Shown here piece after piece: positions 40,217-48,343 of a stretch of DNA of 57,352 bases. How positions within the stretch are numbered: the first letter of the stretch is position 1; each line of letters starts with the position of its first letter. The stretch comes from a virus: IMG/VR virus record IMGVR_UViG_3300044960_000873, positions 1 through 57,352 of that record; one strand, 5' to 3'. The translations under genes and the position numbers were made by a program. The notes under the pieces are model-generated. The model saw nothing but the letters and a program-made list of their open reading frames with translations, did no database searches and was not told the DNA's origin.

Positions 40217-40518
40217 TCAAAAAATGCCATTAATTCGGCGTCTGAGGGCAATCGGATCCGTCAGGTAGCGGTAGACGGTGCGCTCTGCGACGCCGAGCGC
40301 GCGGGCGATATCCCTGCGGGTCAGGCCCTGGCGGTCGAGTTCGTGCGCGCGGGCGACGCGTTCGCGGTGTCTCGTCTGGTGGCTCCCAACGCGCCGTGGC
40401 CTGGCCGGCGCGGGTCGATGTCGCCGGCGAGGATGCGGTCGATCACGGCGCGGACGACAACGAACCGGCTGCCCAGGTTGTCAAGGCCATAAAATGACAC
40501 GAATCCTGCATCCCGCAT
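40217..40518 (-). pseudogene. HTH regulator gene broken by a frameshift near 40390
   Basis: The frame from ATG 40518 (8 bases after the Cas6-like stop) reads FVVVRAVIDRILAGDIDPRR and PGHGALG, then loses meaning; another frame from about 40390 to the stop at 40217 reads RERVARAHELDRQGLTRRDI and ARALGVAERTVYRYL, a clear resolvase-type HTH. One base inserted or deleted joins them into about 95 residues. Either a decayed gene or a base error. Confidence 0.65.
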
Positions 40519-40526
40519 GCCAGGGC

Positions 40527-41189
40527 TCACCACGGCGTCACCCGCTCTCCCAGTCTCCACACCGCCTCCGCCGCCAGCGCCCGCAGCCGGCCCAGCCCGT
40601 ATGTCGTATGTTTCCCTACCCCGCGATACTCCCCGAACCGCGCCAATAGCCACAGCGTCGCCAGGTCCTCCGCATCCACCCGCGAGCCGTCGAAGCGCAC
40701 CACCCCCACGAACCCGCGCTGCGGCTTCCCTCCGGCGATCGGCAGCGTCGCGTAGCGCAACACCTCCGGCACCACCCCCACCCGGCGCACATCCGGGTAC
40801 GCGATCTCGCCGCCCAACGCCCGCCAGCGTTCCACCAACGACCCGAACACGTGGAACGCGTCCGGCGTCTGCACCTCCAGCCCCGCCGTGCGGAAATGCG
40901 TCGGCGTCTCGAACGCCAGCCGCAGCGTCCGCGGCAAATCACCAGCCGGCGACAGGTCAGCCAACCGCGCGCGCCGCACCAACCGCGCCCCCGGGTCTCC
41001 CAGCAGTAACGCCCGCGTCAGGTCATCCTCGAACGACACGACATCGATCGTCCGGGCCCGCACGACCACGCTGTATGGCCGTACCGCATCCCCCGCGTGC
41101 AGCCGGTCGGCCAGCTCCAGGTCGACCCGCCCCACCGTGCTCATCACCCGCTCGATCGGCCCACGCCCCGTCGCGTCGGACAACCTCAC
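40527..41189 (-). CDS. cas6: Cas6-like CRISPR RNA endonuclease
   Basis: 220 residues from GTG 41189 (GTGA overlap); ATG 41144 is a later option. Motifs: LPRTLRLAFETPTHFRTAGL and FHVFGSLVERWRALGG in the middle; LWLLARFGEYRGVGKHTTYG and LGRLR at the end, the Gly-rich loop of Cas6 (CRISPR_Cas6 family). It should cut array transcripts at the repeat stem. Type IV-A carries its own Cas6 (Csf5); IV-B normally has none. It is about 500 bases from the array. Confidence 0.82.
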   Translation of the reverse strand: MRLSDATGRGPIERVMSTVGRVDLELADRLHAGDAVRPYSVVVRARTIDVVSFEDDLTRALLLGDPGARLVRRARLADLSPAGDLPRTLRLAFETPTHFRTAGLEVQTPDAFHVFGSLVERWRALGGEIAYPDVRRVGVVPEVLRYATLPIAGGKPQRGFVGVVRFDGSRVDAEDLATLWLLARFGEYRGVGKHTTYGLGRLRALAAEAVWRLGERVTPW

Positions 41190-41572
41190 CACCGTGACGC
41201 AGCCTGCCAGCGCCGCCACAGTTCCGGGTTGTGCTCCCGGCAGAGCCGCTCCACCTCCTCCGGCGCGATCAGCCACCACGCATGGTGCGCCCGCCGGCGT
41301 GGCTTCACCCGCCGCGCCCGGATCCGTTTCTCCCGCGCCAGCCGCGCCAGCCACTGGGGCGTATACCCCGTCACCAGCGCCGCTTCCCCCGTCGTGTACC
41401 AGCCTCGCTGTTGCGTTTTCCAGATGCGCAGCCGCCAGCGCCAGTTCTCCAGCGTCCGCGGCGCGATCCCCAGCCGTCTCGCGATCCAGCGGTCCGTGCG
41501 CGTCGCGCCCCATCGGCTCAGCGCCTCCTCCACCTCAGCCCGTCGCCGGCGTTGGGTCCTGTTGCTCCCCAC
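41186..41572 (-). CDS. double-HTH DNA-binding protein
   Basis: 128 residues from GTG 41572. The first HTH is TRTDRWIARRLGIAPRTLEN (homeodomain-like), the second an excisionase-type ALVTGYTPQWLARLAREKRI with a wing and WWLIAPEEVERL. It overlaps the zinc-ribbon gene and the Cas6 start. A regulator of the cas operon is the simplest guess. Confidence 0.7.
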   Translation of the reverse strand: MGSNRTQRRRRAEVEEALSRWGATRTDRWIARRLGIAPRTLENWRWRLRIWKTQQRGWYTTGEAALVTGYTPQWLARLAREKRIRARRVKPRRRAHHAWWLIAPEEVERLCREHNPELWRRWQAASRW

Positions 41573-41837
41573 TGCGCGTGTCCACCTGCCGTTGCAACGA
41601 GAACCCGATCGTTGGCGTCAGATGCGCAATCCCGCTCGCCGGGTGCTCGGCGTAGGCGCGCAGCATCTCCCGGAACGCTGCCTCGCTCGCTGCCGCGACG
41701 CCCGCTGCCAGCACGACCCCCTGTTCAGCGTCCACGCACAGCCGCTCCATCAGCGTCAGCGCCAATTGGCTGCAATCGTCACAGAGGCCCGTCGTCCCGA
41801 GCACGCGTGCCTCATCCCCACATGCCCGGCAGGGCAT
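41535..41837 (-). CDS. zinc-ribbon small protein
   Basis: 100 residues from ATG 41837 (GAGAGGGG upstream). Four-Cys knuckle MPCRACGDEARVLGTTGLCD, then DCSQLALTLMERL, and a helical tail ending DPTPATG. The partner is unknown; zinc ribbons occur in transcription and CRISPR accessory proteins. Confidence 0.65.
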   Translation of the reverse strand: MPCRACGDEARVLGTTGLCDDCSQLALTLMERLCVDAEQGVVLAAGVAAASEAAFREMLRAYAEHPASGIAHLTPTIGFSLQRQVDTRSGEQQDPTPATG

Positions 41838-41846
41838 CGGCCCCTC

Positions 41847-42461
41847 TCATTCCGCCGGCCACCCGAACGTTACGCTCACCACCCCACGCCGGCTCCCCAC
41901 CGTCGAGCCGATGTCCCGGTGTTGCGCCAGATTCGGCAGCGCCACATAGAGCATCTCCCCATGCGCCCGCAGGTACTCGCGCAGATGCACATCCCAGCCG
42001 TGGTGCGGCGACGGCCAATCCCGCACGCCCTCCGCGATCCGCCGCGGCAGCAGCACCGCGATCGTCCCCACCCAGATGCGCAGCGAACGCAGTCGGTCGA
42101 TACACGCCCGGATCGGCCGGCCGGCGTCCAGCGCCCGGTTCACCCAGGCCGGGTGGTAATAGCGCGCCGCCGTGAACAACGTCACCGCCACGTCCGCCGC
42201 CAGCAGCTGCGGCAACCGCGTCGCCAGGCTGGGACAGATATCCGCGTCGTCCTCGACATACAGCAGGTGCGTCGCATCCGGGCGCGCGTGCAACCCCAGC
42301 GCCACTGCCCGGTCGGCCGTCCGCCGCTGCGCCCGGTGGTTCGTCGGCTCCTCCGCCGCCTGCACCGTCACCAACGGCGGCAACCCCAGCCGTTCGAGTT
42401 GGCGCACCGTGTCCCGCAGCGCCTCCGCCCGGCTCCAGACGCTGGGGATGACCGTAACCAC
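41847..42461 (-). CDS. glycosyltransferase-like protein (GT-A type)
   Basis: 204 residues from GTG 42461; upstream frame is Ala/Pro-rich and unlikely to be coding. VVTVIPSVWSRAEALRDTVR, THLLYVEDDADICPSLATRL with a D-D-x-D metal motif, VTLFTAARYYHPAWVNRALD and WDVHLREYLRAHGEMLYVAL. The layout follows family GT2/GT25-like proteins. No link to CRISPR is known; a host-surface or phage glycosylation role is possible. Confidence 0.6.
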   Translation of the reverse strand: MVTVIPSVWSRAEALRDTVRQLERLGLPPLVTVQAAEEPTNHRAQRRTADRAVALGLHARPDATHLLYVEDDADICPSLATRLPQLLAADVAVTLFTAARYYHPAWVNRALDAGRPIRACIDRLRSLRIWVGTIAVLLPRRIAEGVRDWPSPHHGWDVHLREYLRAHGEMLYVALPNLAQHRDIGSTVGSRRGVVSVTFGWPAE

Positions 42462-42712
42462 CCGCGCCGGTGCGTCAGATGGTCCAGCAACACATGCCGG
42501 CCCCACGCCCGCGCCGGCCGGCAGGGGAGCGCGAGCAACAGCACCCACGCCGGGTGATGCGTCAGCCGATGCAGCCGGTACAGCCGCGACCGGCTCGGGT
42601 GCACGCGTCGCGTCAGCAACACCGCCATCAGCAGTGGCGCATCCGGCGCGATCCCCCACACCCGGTCCATATACCAATGCGTCCCCAGGCAGGCCATCAA
42701 CTGAACCCCCAT
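42368..42712 (-). CDS. small His-rich protein, possible membrane hydrolase fragment
   Basis: 114 residues from ATG 42712, overlapping the cysH stop by 16 bases. MGVQLMACLGTHWYMDRVWG, then YRLHRLTHHPAWVLLLALPC and WGRHVLLDHLTH. The three His-rich motifs (THW, HRLTHHP, DHLTH) resemble the metal-binding sites of LexA-binding-type membrane hydrolases. The C-terminal 40 residues overlap the next gene and look out of frame. Confidence 0.5.
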   Translation of the reverse strand: MGVQLMACLGTHWYMDRVWGIAPDAPLLMAVLLTRRVHPSRSRLYRLHRLTHHPAWVLLLALPCRPARAWGRHVLLDHLTHRRGWLRSSPASGAGRRRCGTRCANSNGWGCRRW

Positions 42713-43422
42713 TGCCGGCCATAGCGCGCCTCCAGCCGCTCCATCAGCCCCGGCCACCCCTGACGCAACACCCAGGCATCGGACAACGGCAACGGCCCCA
42801 CCCGCCACGTCTCGCGCGGCATCCCCAGGCGCGCATACACGTCGTACGCCGGGTGGTAGTGCAGCCCCCGGTCGCCGATATAGGCCCAGATATCGGCATC
42901 GCTCCAGCGCCGCAGCGGCCATGCCCGCCATTGCCCATCCACCGCCTGGAACAACCCGCCGAACCGGCGGGTGGCGATGCGCCGGTGCCGCGCCTCGGCC
43001 GCCCGGATGCCCACGAGACAGCCGTCATACCCAGCCGTCAGCGACCAGGGTTCCATCTCCTGCCCGATCCAGCGCATTTGCGGCAACGGCTCGCGCCAGA
43101 ACGGCTCCTCCCGCCAGGGGTCGAACCACCCCGCGTGCCGCGCCCACCCCTGCACCACCTGCAGCTCGGGGAAGCTCAGCACGAACTCCTCTTCGCCGGG
43201 GTGGATCAATTCGTCGTCGGCCCAGATCGCGGTGATCCCCGGCCGCACTAGGCGCGCTAGGTCGAGCACCACCAGCGAATCCTTCCCCCCGCTGAATGCC
43301 ACGTACCAGCGACGCCCCAGCTCCAGCGCCGTCTCGATCTCCCCGATCGCCCGGTCTACCCGCTGGCGGAACGGGCGCGTGCGTGCATGCAGCGCGTCCT
43401 CGCGCCGCAACGCCGCCCCCAT
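42697..43422 (-). CDS. cysH: CysH-like PAPS-reductase/PP-loop protein of type IV-B CRISPR
   Basis: 241 residues from ATG 43422, two bases after the csf3 stop. PP-loop RRWYVAFSGGKDSLVVLDLA (SGGKDS), a helix with DELIHPGEEEFVLSF, GYDGCLVGIRAAEARHRRIA (arginine motif) and WPLRRWSDADIWAYIGDRGL. Such genes accompany subtype IV-B loci almost always; the biochemical role there is unknown. It lies directly after csf3 in a packed operon. Confidence 0.9.
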   Translation of the reverse strand: MGAALRREDALHARTRPFRQRVDRAIGEIETALELGRRWYVAFSGGKDSLVVLDLARLVRPGITAIWADDELIHPGEEEFVLSFPELQVVQGWARHAGWFDPWREEPFWREPLPQMRWIGQEMEPWSLTAGYDGCLVGIRAAEARHRRIATRRFGGLFQAVDGQWRAWPLRRWSDADIWAYIGDRGLHYHPAYDVYARLGMPRETWRVGPLPLSDAWVLRQGWPGLMERLEARYGRQWGFS

Positions 43423-43424
43423 GC

Positions 43425-44093
43425 TCAGCGCAACTCCGGCATGAAACACCGCGTCCGTTGCTCTGGTCGCCGCCCCGGTGGACGAATCCCCCAGTCCATC
43501 TGCGTCCCCGGCCCCAACTGCCCCATGTGCGCCGCCGCGAACTCCACCGGCAGCGGCCGGCGGAACCGCGCGATCGCCGCGTCGCCCCCCGGCTCCACCG
43601 TCCAGGCGCGCACCTGCCCCCAGCCATGCGCATATCCCGCGCCAATGTTGTGGCAGCGCGCCAGCAGCCGGCGCAGCTCCGCCGCATCGCCGATCGCGTG
43701 CCAGCGCACCCACGGCGTGACGATGCGCGTGTGTCGCGTGCGGTAGGCCTTGTACGGCCCGCCGGCGGTCAATACCCGCCGCACCGTCTCCGGCGTAAAC
43801 CCCAGCGCCGGGCCGTCGTCGAACCGCCGGTGCGTCCACGACTCGAACGTCGCCCGCGCCTCGGCCAGCGGTGAGGAAACGCACCACCACCAGTGCCCCT
43901 CCCACGATTCCCGCGCCAGCGGCAGTTCCGCCTCGACCACCGGCCGATGCCCGGTCATGCCCAGCGCGAATTCCTCCTCCCCCAGTTGCTCGCGCAGCGC
44001 CCAATAGGCCAGGATGCCCTCCAGCGCCGGCGACCACGGGTCGGAGGCCGCATACCCATTCACGAGCCACGCCGTCACCAGCAGCGGCTCCAT
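43425..44093 (-). CDS. csf3: Csf3 (Cas5-family) subunit
   Basis: 222 residues from ATG 44093, sharing its A with the preceding TGA. N-terminus VTAWLVNGYAASDPWSPALE, GILAYWALREQLGEE; the middle GPYKAYRTRHTRIVTPWVRW; end RRLLARCHNIGAGYAHGWGQ and VRAWTVEPGG. This is the Csf3 layout: L-D/E-G-I-L-A-Y near the start, H-x-x-I-G-x-G-x-x-x-G-x-G late. Csf3 caps the 5' end of the type IV crRNA complex. Confidence 0.88.
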   Translation of the reverse strand: MEPLLVTAWLVNGYAASDPWSPALEGILAYWALREQLGEEEFALGMTGHRPVVEAELPLARESWEGHWWWCVSSPLAEARATFESWTHRRFDDGPALGFTPETVRRVLTAGGPYKAYRTRHTRIVTPWVRWHAIGDAAELRRLLARCHNIGAGYAHGWGQVRAWTVEPGGDAAIARFRRPLPVEFAAAHMGQLGPGTQMDWGIRPPGRRPEQRTRCFMPELR

Positions 44094-44587
44094 CAGGTCA
44101 CCTCATGGCCGATCGTGTCCAACACCGTCTCGAACCGCCGCTCGGCCGGCCGTTCCCGCTCCAGCCGGTCGCGCACCAGCGCGATCACCAGCGACGACTG
44201 CGTGTTGTAGATATCGAGCACCCGCCGGTGGTCCACCCGGCGCAACACCCCGGTGAGGAATTCGCGCTGCTCCGGGTCCGCTCCCGGCTGGATGTACTCC
44301 CCCTCCGCCGTCTCCACCAACGGGATCACTCCACGAATGCCCACCTCCACCGCCCTGGGGTGGAGCGAGCCACAGGCCAGCCTGGGCATCAACCGGTCGA
44401 GGAACTCCGGCAACGTGCGCGAGCGTTTCGCCGATGCGCGCACGAACCGCGCGACCTGGCTCCAAACGTCCGGCGTGATCTTGAACCGGTTGCGGTCCCG
44501 CGAGCGCCAGGTGGCATACACCAGCAACGCCGCCGTCGCCTCATGCAGATCCCCGGTGTCGAACCCGTAGATGTACTCCCCGCTCAC
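44093..44587 (-). CDS. small-subunit-like protein (Cas11 candidate)
   Basis: 164 residues from GTG 44587 (GTGA overlap with csf2). Mostly helical: EATAALLVYATWRSRDRNRF, KITPDVWSQVARFVRASAKR, RTLPEFLDRLMPRLACGSLH, DHRRVLDIYNTQSSLVIALV. In IV-B complexes a helical Cas11 lines the backbone. Its place between csf2 and csf3 and its size fit, but no sequence motif proves it. Confidence 0.6.
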   Translation of the reverse strand: MSGEYIYGFDTGDLHEATAALLVYATWRSRDRNRFKITPDVWSQVARFVRASAKRSRTLPEFLDRLMPRLACGSLHPRAVEVGIRGVIPLVETAEGEYIQPGADPEQREFLTGVLRRVDHRRVLDIYNTQSSLVIALVRDRLERERPAERRFETVLDTIGHEVT

Positions 44588-45579
44588 GCGCCGGCTCCGA
44601 TCATGCGGCGGATCTCCGGTTGGTTCGCGTCCAGCATTGCGTCGTAAATCCCGCGCAGGTGCTGGTCATAGGCATCCTTCGCCGACGCCGCCGGCAGGCT
44701 CAACAAACACCGGTCGGCGACGGTGACGAATTCGGGCACCACCTCTCCCGTATCCAGGTCCCCCAACACCGTCTCCAGCGTCACCAGCCCATGCCCCCGG
44801 TTCGCCTGTCCGCCGATGTGCGGCGAGCGGCTGAACGTATGCAGCCCCGAAACCAGGCAGCCCAGTTCCACATCGGTCACGTCGAGCAGGTCGATGTGCG
44901 CCAGCAATTGCGTCCCCGCTGCGAGCAGCTCCACCGTCATGCGCATCTGCTGCGCCGGCGCATCCCCCCGCGCCGGTTTCGACTCGTCGCTGGGCAACAA
45001 CGCCCCCTGGGTCAACGCCGGAGCCGATTGCGCCAGGTACGGCAGGTAGGCGGGGTCTTTCGCGTCGTCCTTGCGCGAGAACGATTTCTCGAACGTCAGC
45101 GCCGCGTAGGAGACGGTCGTCGTCAGGCGGTGGAACGGATCAATCGCCGGCAGCGCCTCGACGCATACCGGGTAGGCGTTGGATACGCGCATTTTCCCCG
45201 GCAGCACCTGGTTGCCGATCCCCCCGCCTAGCAGCGCCAGCATCGGCAGCAGCCGGCGATACGCCCGCGCTACCCCCAGGTCGGTCTGCTGTTGCCCACC
45301 GATCGCGCCGCCGGAGAACAACAGGTGGAACGCGTCCAGCGAAATCACCGGGTTGCCCAGACGCTGGAGCAAATACGTCGCCATCAGGTCGCGCAATTGC
45401 CCCCGCCAGGCGTTGCCTGAGTAGCAGAATACCCTCGCGACTGACTCGTCCGGCTGGAGGATCGGCTCCTCCACCAGGAATGACGTCGTCGATTCCGACT
45501 CGCCGATGTGCGAGAGCGGGCTACGTAGGGTGAACCGTTGCAGCAGGCGCAGATTGCGCGTGCGCGTCGTCGTCTCCAT
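44584..45579 (-). CDS. csf2: Csf2 (Cas7-family) backbone subunit
   Basis: 331 residues from ATG 45579, inside the end of csf1 (59-base overlap). LQRFTLRSPLSHIGESESTT, VARVFCYSGNAWRGQLRDLM, FHLLFSGGAIGGQQQTDLGV and LGGGIGNQVLPGKMRVSNAY. S-P-L-S-H-I-G-E, then G-N-x-W-R-G-x-L-R-D, is the Cas7/Csf2 pattern. It should polymerise on the crRNA. C-terminal HIGGQANRGHGLVTLE is the Gly-rich loop. Confidence 0.9.
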   Translation of the reverse strand: METTTRTRNLRLLQRFTLRSPLSHIGESESTTSFLVEEPILQPDESVARVFCYSGNAWRGQLRDLMATYLLQRLGNPVISLDAFHLLFSGGAIGGQQQTDLGVARAYRRLLPMLALLGGGIGNQVLPGKMRVSNAYPVCVEALPAIDPFHRLTTTVSYAALTFEKSFSRKDDAKDPAYLPYLAQSAPALTQGALLPSDESKPARGDAPAQQMRMTVELLAAGTQLLAHIDLLDVTDVELGCLVSGLHTFSRSPHIGGQANRGHGLVTLETVLGDLDTGEVVPEFVTVADRCLLSLPAASAKDAYDQHLRGIYDAMLDANQPEIRRMIGAGA

Positions 45580-46327
45580 CCAACCTCCGGGCGATATGCA
45601 ATACCAACCGGAACAGGTCGCGTTCGTAGTTGCGCCAGTGGACGAGTTCGGCATCCAGCCGCCGCCACTCCCGGATGCCCAGCCTGGCGATACGGTGCGG
45701 TGGCGGCTCTCCGCTGAATACGTCATCGCGGGTCAGCCCCGCCGCCAACGCCGCCTCCACCGCCGTCAGGCACGCGCGCAGTCGCTCGCGGTCCACGATC
45801 AACGTGTCCTCCTCGACCTGCACCGGGAACGTACCGCTGCTGTAGGCGATCTGGGCGCGGAAGATCGTGTGTTTCTGCCCCGTCAGGGCGATGCAGAGCA
45901 CGAACGGAGGCGCTGGGGGATCGAGCAACGACTCGCGCAGGTCGGCGCGCCCCAGCCGGCGGTGGCCACTGGGGATGCCTGGGGAGAACGCATGCGAGTA
46001 ATTGCGCCAGCCGAGCCGCTGGGAGGCTGGGGGCGGCTGCCCCGCGCGCGCCAGGTGGTCGCGCCACCCCTCGTTCGTCGAGAGATAGACGCACGCCTGG
46101 CACACCGTCTGCGACGTCGGCACGGCCGCCGCGTTCACGTTGGTGAACGTCGCCGGGTCGAACGCCGGCCGGCCACGCTGGGGCCAGCCCACCCCGCCGG
46201 TCTCGCCGCCACATAACCAGCAGGCCGGATCAGCCCCATACCGCTCCCCGCGTTTGGGGATTGGCGGGCGCCATTCGGGTGATCCAATCAGCCGGTGCGC
46301 CAGTTGCGGCGCGCTGAACACGCGCAT
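45521..46327 (-). CDS. csf1: Csf1 (type IV large-subunit-like, zinc-binding)
   Basis: 268 residues from ATG 46327; a GTG at 46333 is possible. Zinc knuckles PACWLCGGETGGVG and SQTVCQACVYLSTNEGWRDH, then ENYSHAFSPGI-like NYSHAFSPGIPSGH, IALTGQKHTIFRAQIAYSSG and VEEDTLIVDRERLRACLTAV, the Csf1 family order. It begins the operon, starting within about 10 bases of the -10 box, so its mRNA may be leaderless. No DinG/Csf4 gene is present in the window. Confidence 0.9.
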   Translation of the reverse strand: MRVFSAPQLAHRLIGSPEWRPPIPKRGERYGADPACWLCGGETGGVGWPQRGRPAFDPATFTNVNAAAVPTSQTVCQACVYLSTNEGWRDHLARAGQPPPASQRLGWRNYSHAFSPGIPSGHRRLGRADLRESLLDPPAPPFVLCIALTGQKHTIFRAQIAYSSGTFPVQVEEDTLIVDRERLRACLTAVEAALAAGLTRDDVFSGEPPPHRIARLGIREWRRLDAELVHWRNYERDLFRLVLHIARRLDGDDDAHAQSAPAATVHPT

Positions 46328-46333
46328 GTGCAC

Positions 46334-46362
46334 AGTGTACGAACAATGGATGGTATGAGCAA
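46334..46362 (-). promoter_or_regulatory. promoter of the type IV cas operon
   Basis: Minus strand: -35 TTGCTC (46362-46357), 17-base spacer, -10 TACACT (46339-46334). The csf1 ATG is only seven bases beyond the -10, consistent with a leaderless transcript and independent control of the CRISPR cargo. Confidence 0.65.
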
Positions 46363-46390
46363 CCCCTATTGGATGGGGAAATGGATGGAG

Positions 46391-46434
46391 CCAAACAGCG
46401 GGCAGTGGCTGTCAGCCGGCCGCCCGCTGTTTGG
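46391..46434. terminator. 13-bp perfect hairpin between structural and cas operons
   Basis: CCAAACAGCGGGC and its exact complement with an 18-base loop. It separates the end of the late operon (46566) from the cas promoter, so it is probably the late terminator, though no T-run follows on the minus strand. The adjacent bases 46440-46560 hold no gene; a GGAGGAGGGAGAGGAG purine string resembles those at 30130 and 30302. Confidence 0.6.
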
Positions 46435-46565
46435 CACAGGGAGGAGGGAGAGGAGAAATATGCACTGGGTGGCCCGGCCACGCCGCCGGGCCATGCGTGA
46501 CCGCCGGCCAGTTCCCACGGCCTCTGGGCTCCGGGTCATGCCGCGCAATCTGGCCTGCCCGCAGA

Positions 46566-47849
46566 TTACTGCGAACCCGGCAGGCGCACCAATGTCGCCC
46601 GTCCAAATCCCAACGGCACGTCGCTGCCGTCGTCGTCGCGCCAGATATCCCAGGCGTAATCGCTGCCTGCCGCCAGATTCGCCGGCCACGCCGTGTCCGC
46701 GATGGTCATGTCCACGATCCGGTTTGCCGCGTCATTGATCGTCACCGCTGGGGAGAGCACTGTCTGTGCCGGATTCGACCGCCGCGCGATTTCGCTCCGG
46801 AACGTTTGCCCCGCAATGCTCCCCGTGCCCTGGATCGTCATCCGCACTACCTGGTCGCTGCCGATGTACAGCGTGATGTCCGTCTCGACCGGCATGTCAT
46901 CATCTCCCATCACCGCAATGACTGCATCATTCCGCCCCGTCACCGCCACGATGCGGTCATCCCGGCCGCTCACCAGTACCAGCGCGTCGTCGCGCCCCGC
47001 CACGTGAATGACGCGCGGATCGCCCGGCGGCGGCGTCGATACCGAGCCGTCCGCCCGTACTTCGCATCCGCCGCTGAGCACGCCCGGAGCGCCTGTGCCA
47101 GCGAACGCCGCCGCACTGGCCACGCCGCCGGCCGCCAGCAGCGCCGCCGCGCTCGTCCCCAGTGTGGCCTCGGCCAGCAGCCGGTCTGCTCCATCCAGCC
47201 GCCCCGTGCCGCTCGTCCCCAGCGCCCCAGCGCCGGCCGTGCTCACATGCGCGACGGCACTGCCCGCAGCCAGGACATCCGCGCCAGCGTGCCCGGACAG
47301 CGATGCGCCGCCGGCCAGCAGCCCGTCCCCGAGCACCTCGTTGCCGCCGGAGATCGTCCCGTCGCCGGCTAGCGCCCCCGCGCTGGTGACCAGCGCCGCG
47401 CCCGTCGTCCCCAGCGCCCCAGCGCCGGAGAGCGCCGGCCGCTCCGCAATCAGGCCGTCGGCGACGACGCCCACCGCCGGCTGCGCCGTGGCCAGCGCGC
47501 CGACCGCGACGACCCCGCTGGCCACCACCTCGGGCGTCGCCGTCGCCGCAATCTGCCCCGTCGCCAGCGTCAGTCCCGCGCCGGGAATATCCGCCGCGCC
47601 AGCCGCCGTCAGCGTCGCCGCGCTCCCGAGCGCGCCTGGGGAAACCGTCTCGACCAGCGCTGCTGTCGCAAGCTGCCCCGTGGCGCTGACCGGAGCGCTG
47701 CCGGCCATCTCCAGCGTCGCCGCGCCAGCCAGATTCGGCGTCGCGCTCAGCAGCCCATCGCCGAATATCTCACCAGCCCCAGGCGCCGCCGATGGCAGGA
47801 ATCGCCGCCGCCGGCGCGGGCGATAAATTGTCCGTCGCCACGCCGGCAC
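46566..47849 (-). CDS. baseplate/fibre protein with Ala-Gly repeats and BppU-like end
   Basis: 427 residues. A basic start (MPAWRRTIYRPRRRRRF), then about 230 residues of degenerate Ala/Gly/Thr repeats (GDGLLSATPNLAGAATL, VVADGLIAERPALSGAG) predicted as a fibre. A short repeat of GRDDALVLVSGRDDRIVAV type follows. C-terminal domain DITLYIGSDQVVRMTIQGTG, AVTINDAANRIVDMTIADTA and SDYAWDIWRDDDGSDVPLG fits a BppU/IgD1-like baseplate domain. It is the last late gene. Confidence 0.7.
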   Translation of the reverse strand: MPAWRRTIYRPRRRRRFLPSAAPGAGEIFGDGLLSATPNLAGAATLEMAGSAPVSATGQLATAALVETVSPGALGSAATLTAAGAADIPGAGLTLATGQIAATATPEVVASGVVAVGALATAQPAVGVVADGLIAERPALSGAGALGTTGAALVTSAGALAGDGTISGGNEVLGDGLLAGGASLSGHAGADVLAAGSAVAHVSTAGAGALGTSGTGRLDGADRLLAEATLGTSAAALLAAGGVASAAAFAGTGAPGVLSGGCEVRADGSVSTPPPGDPRVIHVAGRDDALVLVSGRDDRIVAVTGRNDAVIAVMGDDDMPVETDITLYIGSDQVVRMTIQGTGSIAGQTFRSEIARRSNPAQTVLSPAVTINDAANRIVDMTIADTAWPANLAAGSDYAWDIWRDDDGSDVPLGFGRATLVRLPGSQ

Positions 47850-47857
47850 GGGCTATT

Positions 47858-48343
47858 TCACTCCTCCTCGATCCAAAACGTCAGTTGCACGGTGATGTCG
47901 TCCGCCGGCGTCGTTTGCGAGCGCACGATCAGCGCTTCCCCCTGTTTCGCTTTCGGCGCGAACGCCGGGTCGGGAAACCAGAGGTCGAGCGGCGACAACC
48001 GGATATTCCAGCCGAATTCGGCCAGCGTCACCGCCGTGCCGGTCGTCGTCGCGACGGTCGCGTTGTTGCACTCGGCCGCGACGCCGGCCGCCGCGTCGGC
48101 GCTGTCCACCGGCGCGGGCGTCACCGCCGAGCCGCCCGAGCCGCTCGTCACCGTGGCCGGCAAGCGCAGGATGCTGATACGCAGCCCCTCCTCCGCCGCG
48201 TCGGCCACCTCGCTGATCTGCGAAAGCATGATCCCCCGCAACCTGACGGGTTTGTCATCCGCCGGCAGCAGCTCCAGCAGGTCGGCGTCGCCGCCGGCCG
48301 TGGCCAATGTGCCCTGATAGGCAACGGAGTAAATACGTCCCAT
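47858..48343 (-). CDS. virion protein (tail/fibre associated)
   Basis: 161 residues from ATG 48343. MGRIYSVAYQGTLATAGGDA, DLLELLPADDKPVRLRGIML, then AEEGLRISILRLPATVTSGS, WNIRLSPLDLWFPDPAFAPK, EALIVRSQTTPADDITVQLT. This recurring phage family carries beta strands on both ends. The previous gene overlaps its start by 89 bases. Confidence 0.65.
   Translation of the reverse strand: MGRIYSVAYQGTLATAGGDADLLELLPADDKPVRLRGIMLSQISEVADAAEEGLRISILRLPATVTSGSGGSAVTPAPVDSADAAAGVAAECNNATVATTTGTAVTLAEFGWNIRLSPLDLWFPDPAFAPKAKQGEALIVRSQTTPADDITVQLTFWIEEE

Noticed and set aside
40527-41513. 328-codon form of the Cas6-like protein
   Set aside because: The first 110 residues overlap the HTH gene and look like an antisense-type frame; GTG 41189 fits the operon's overlap pattern.
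46337-46344. Target of the TldR-like guide in the csf1 promoter (shared GTACGAAC)
   Set aside because: Only 8 bases match; chance is sufficient.
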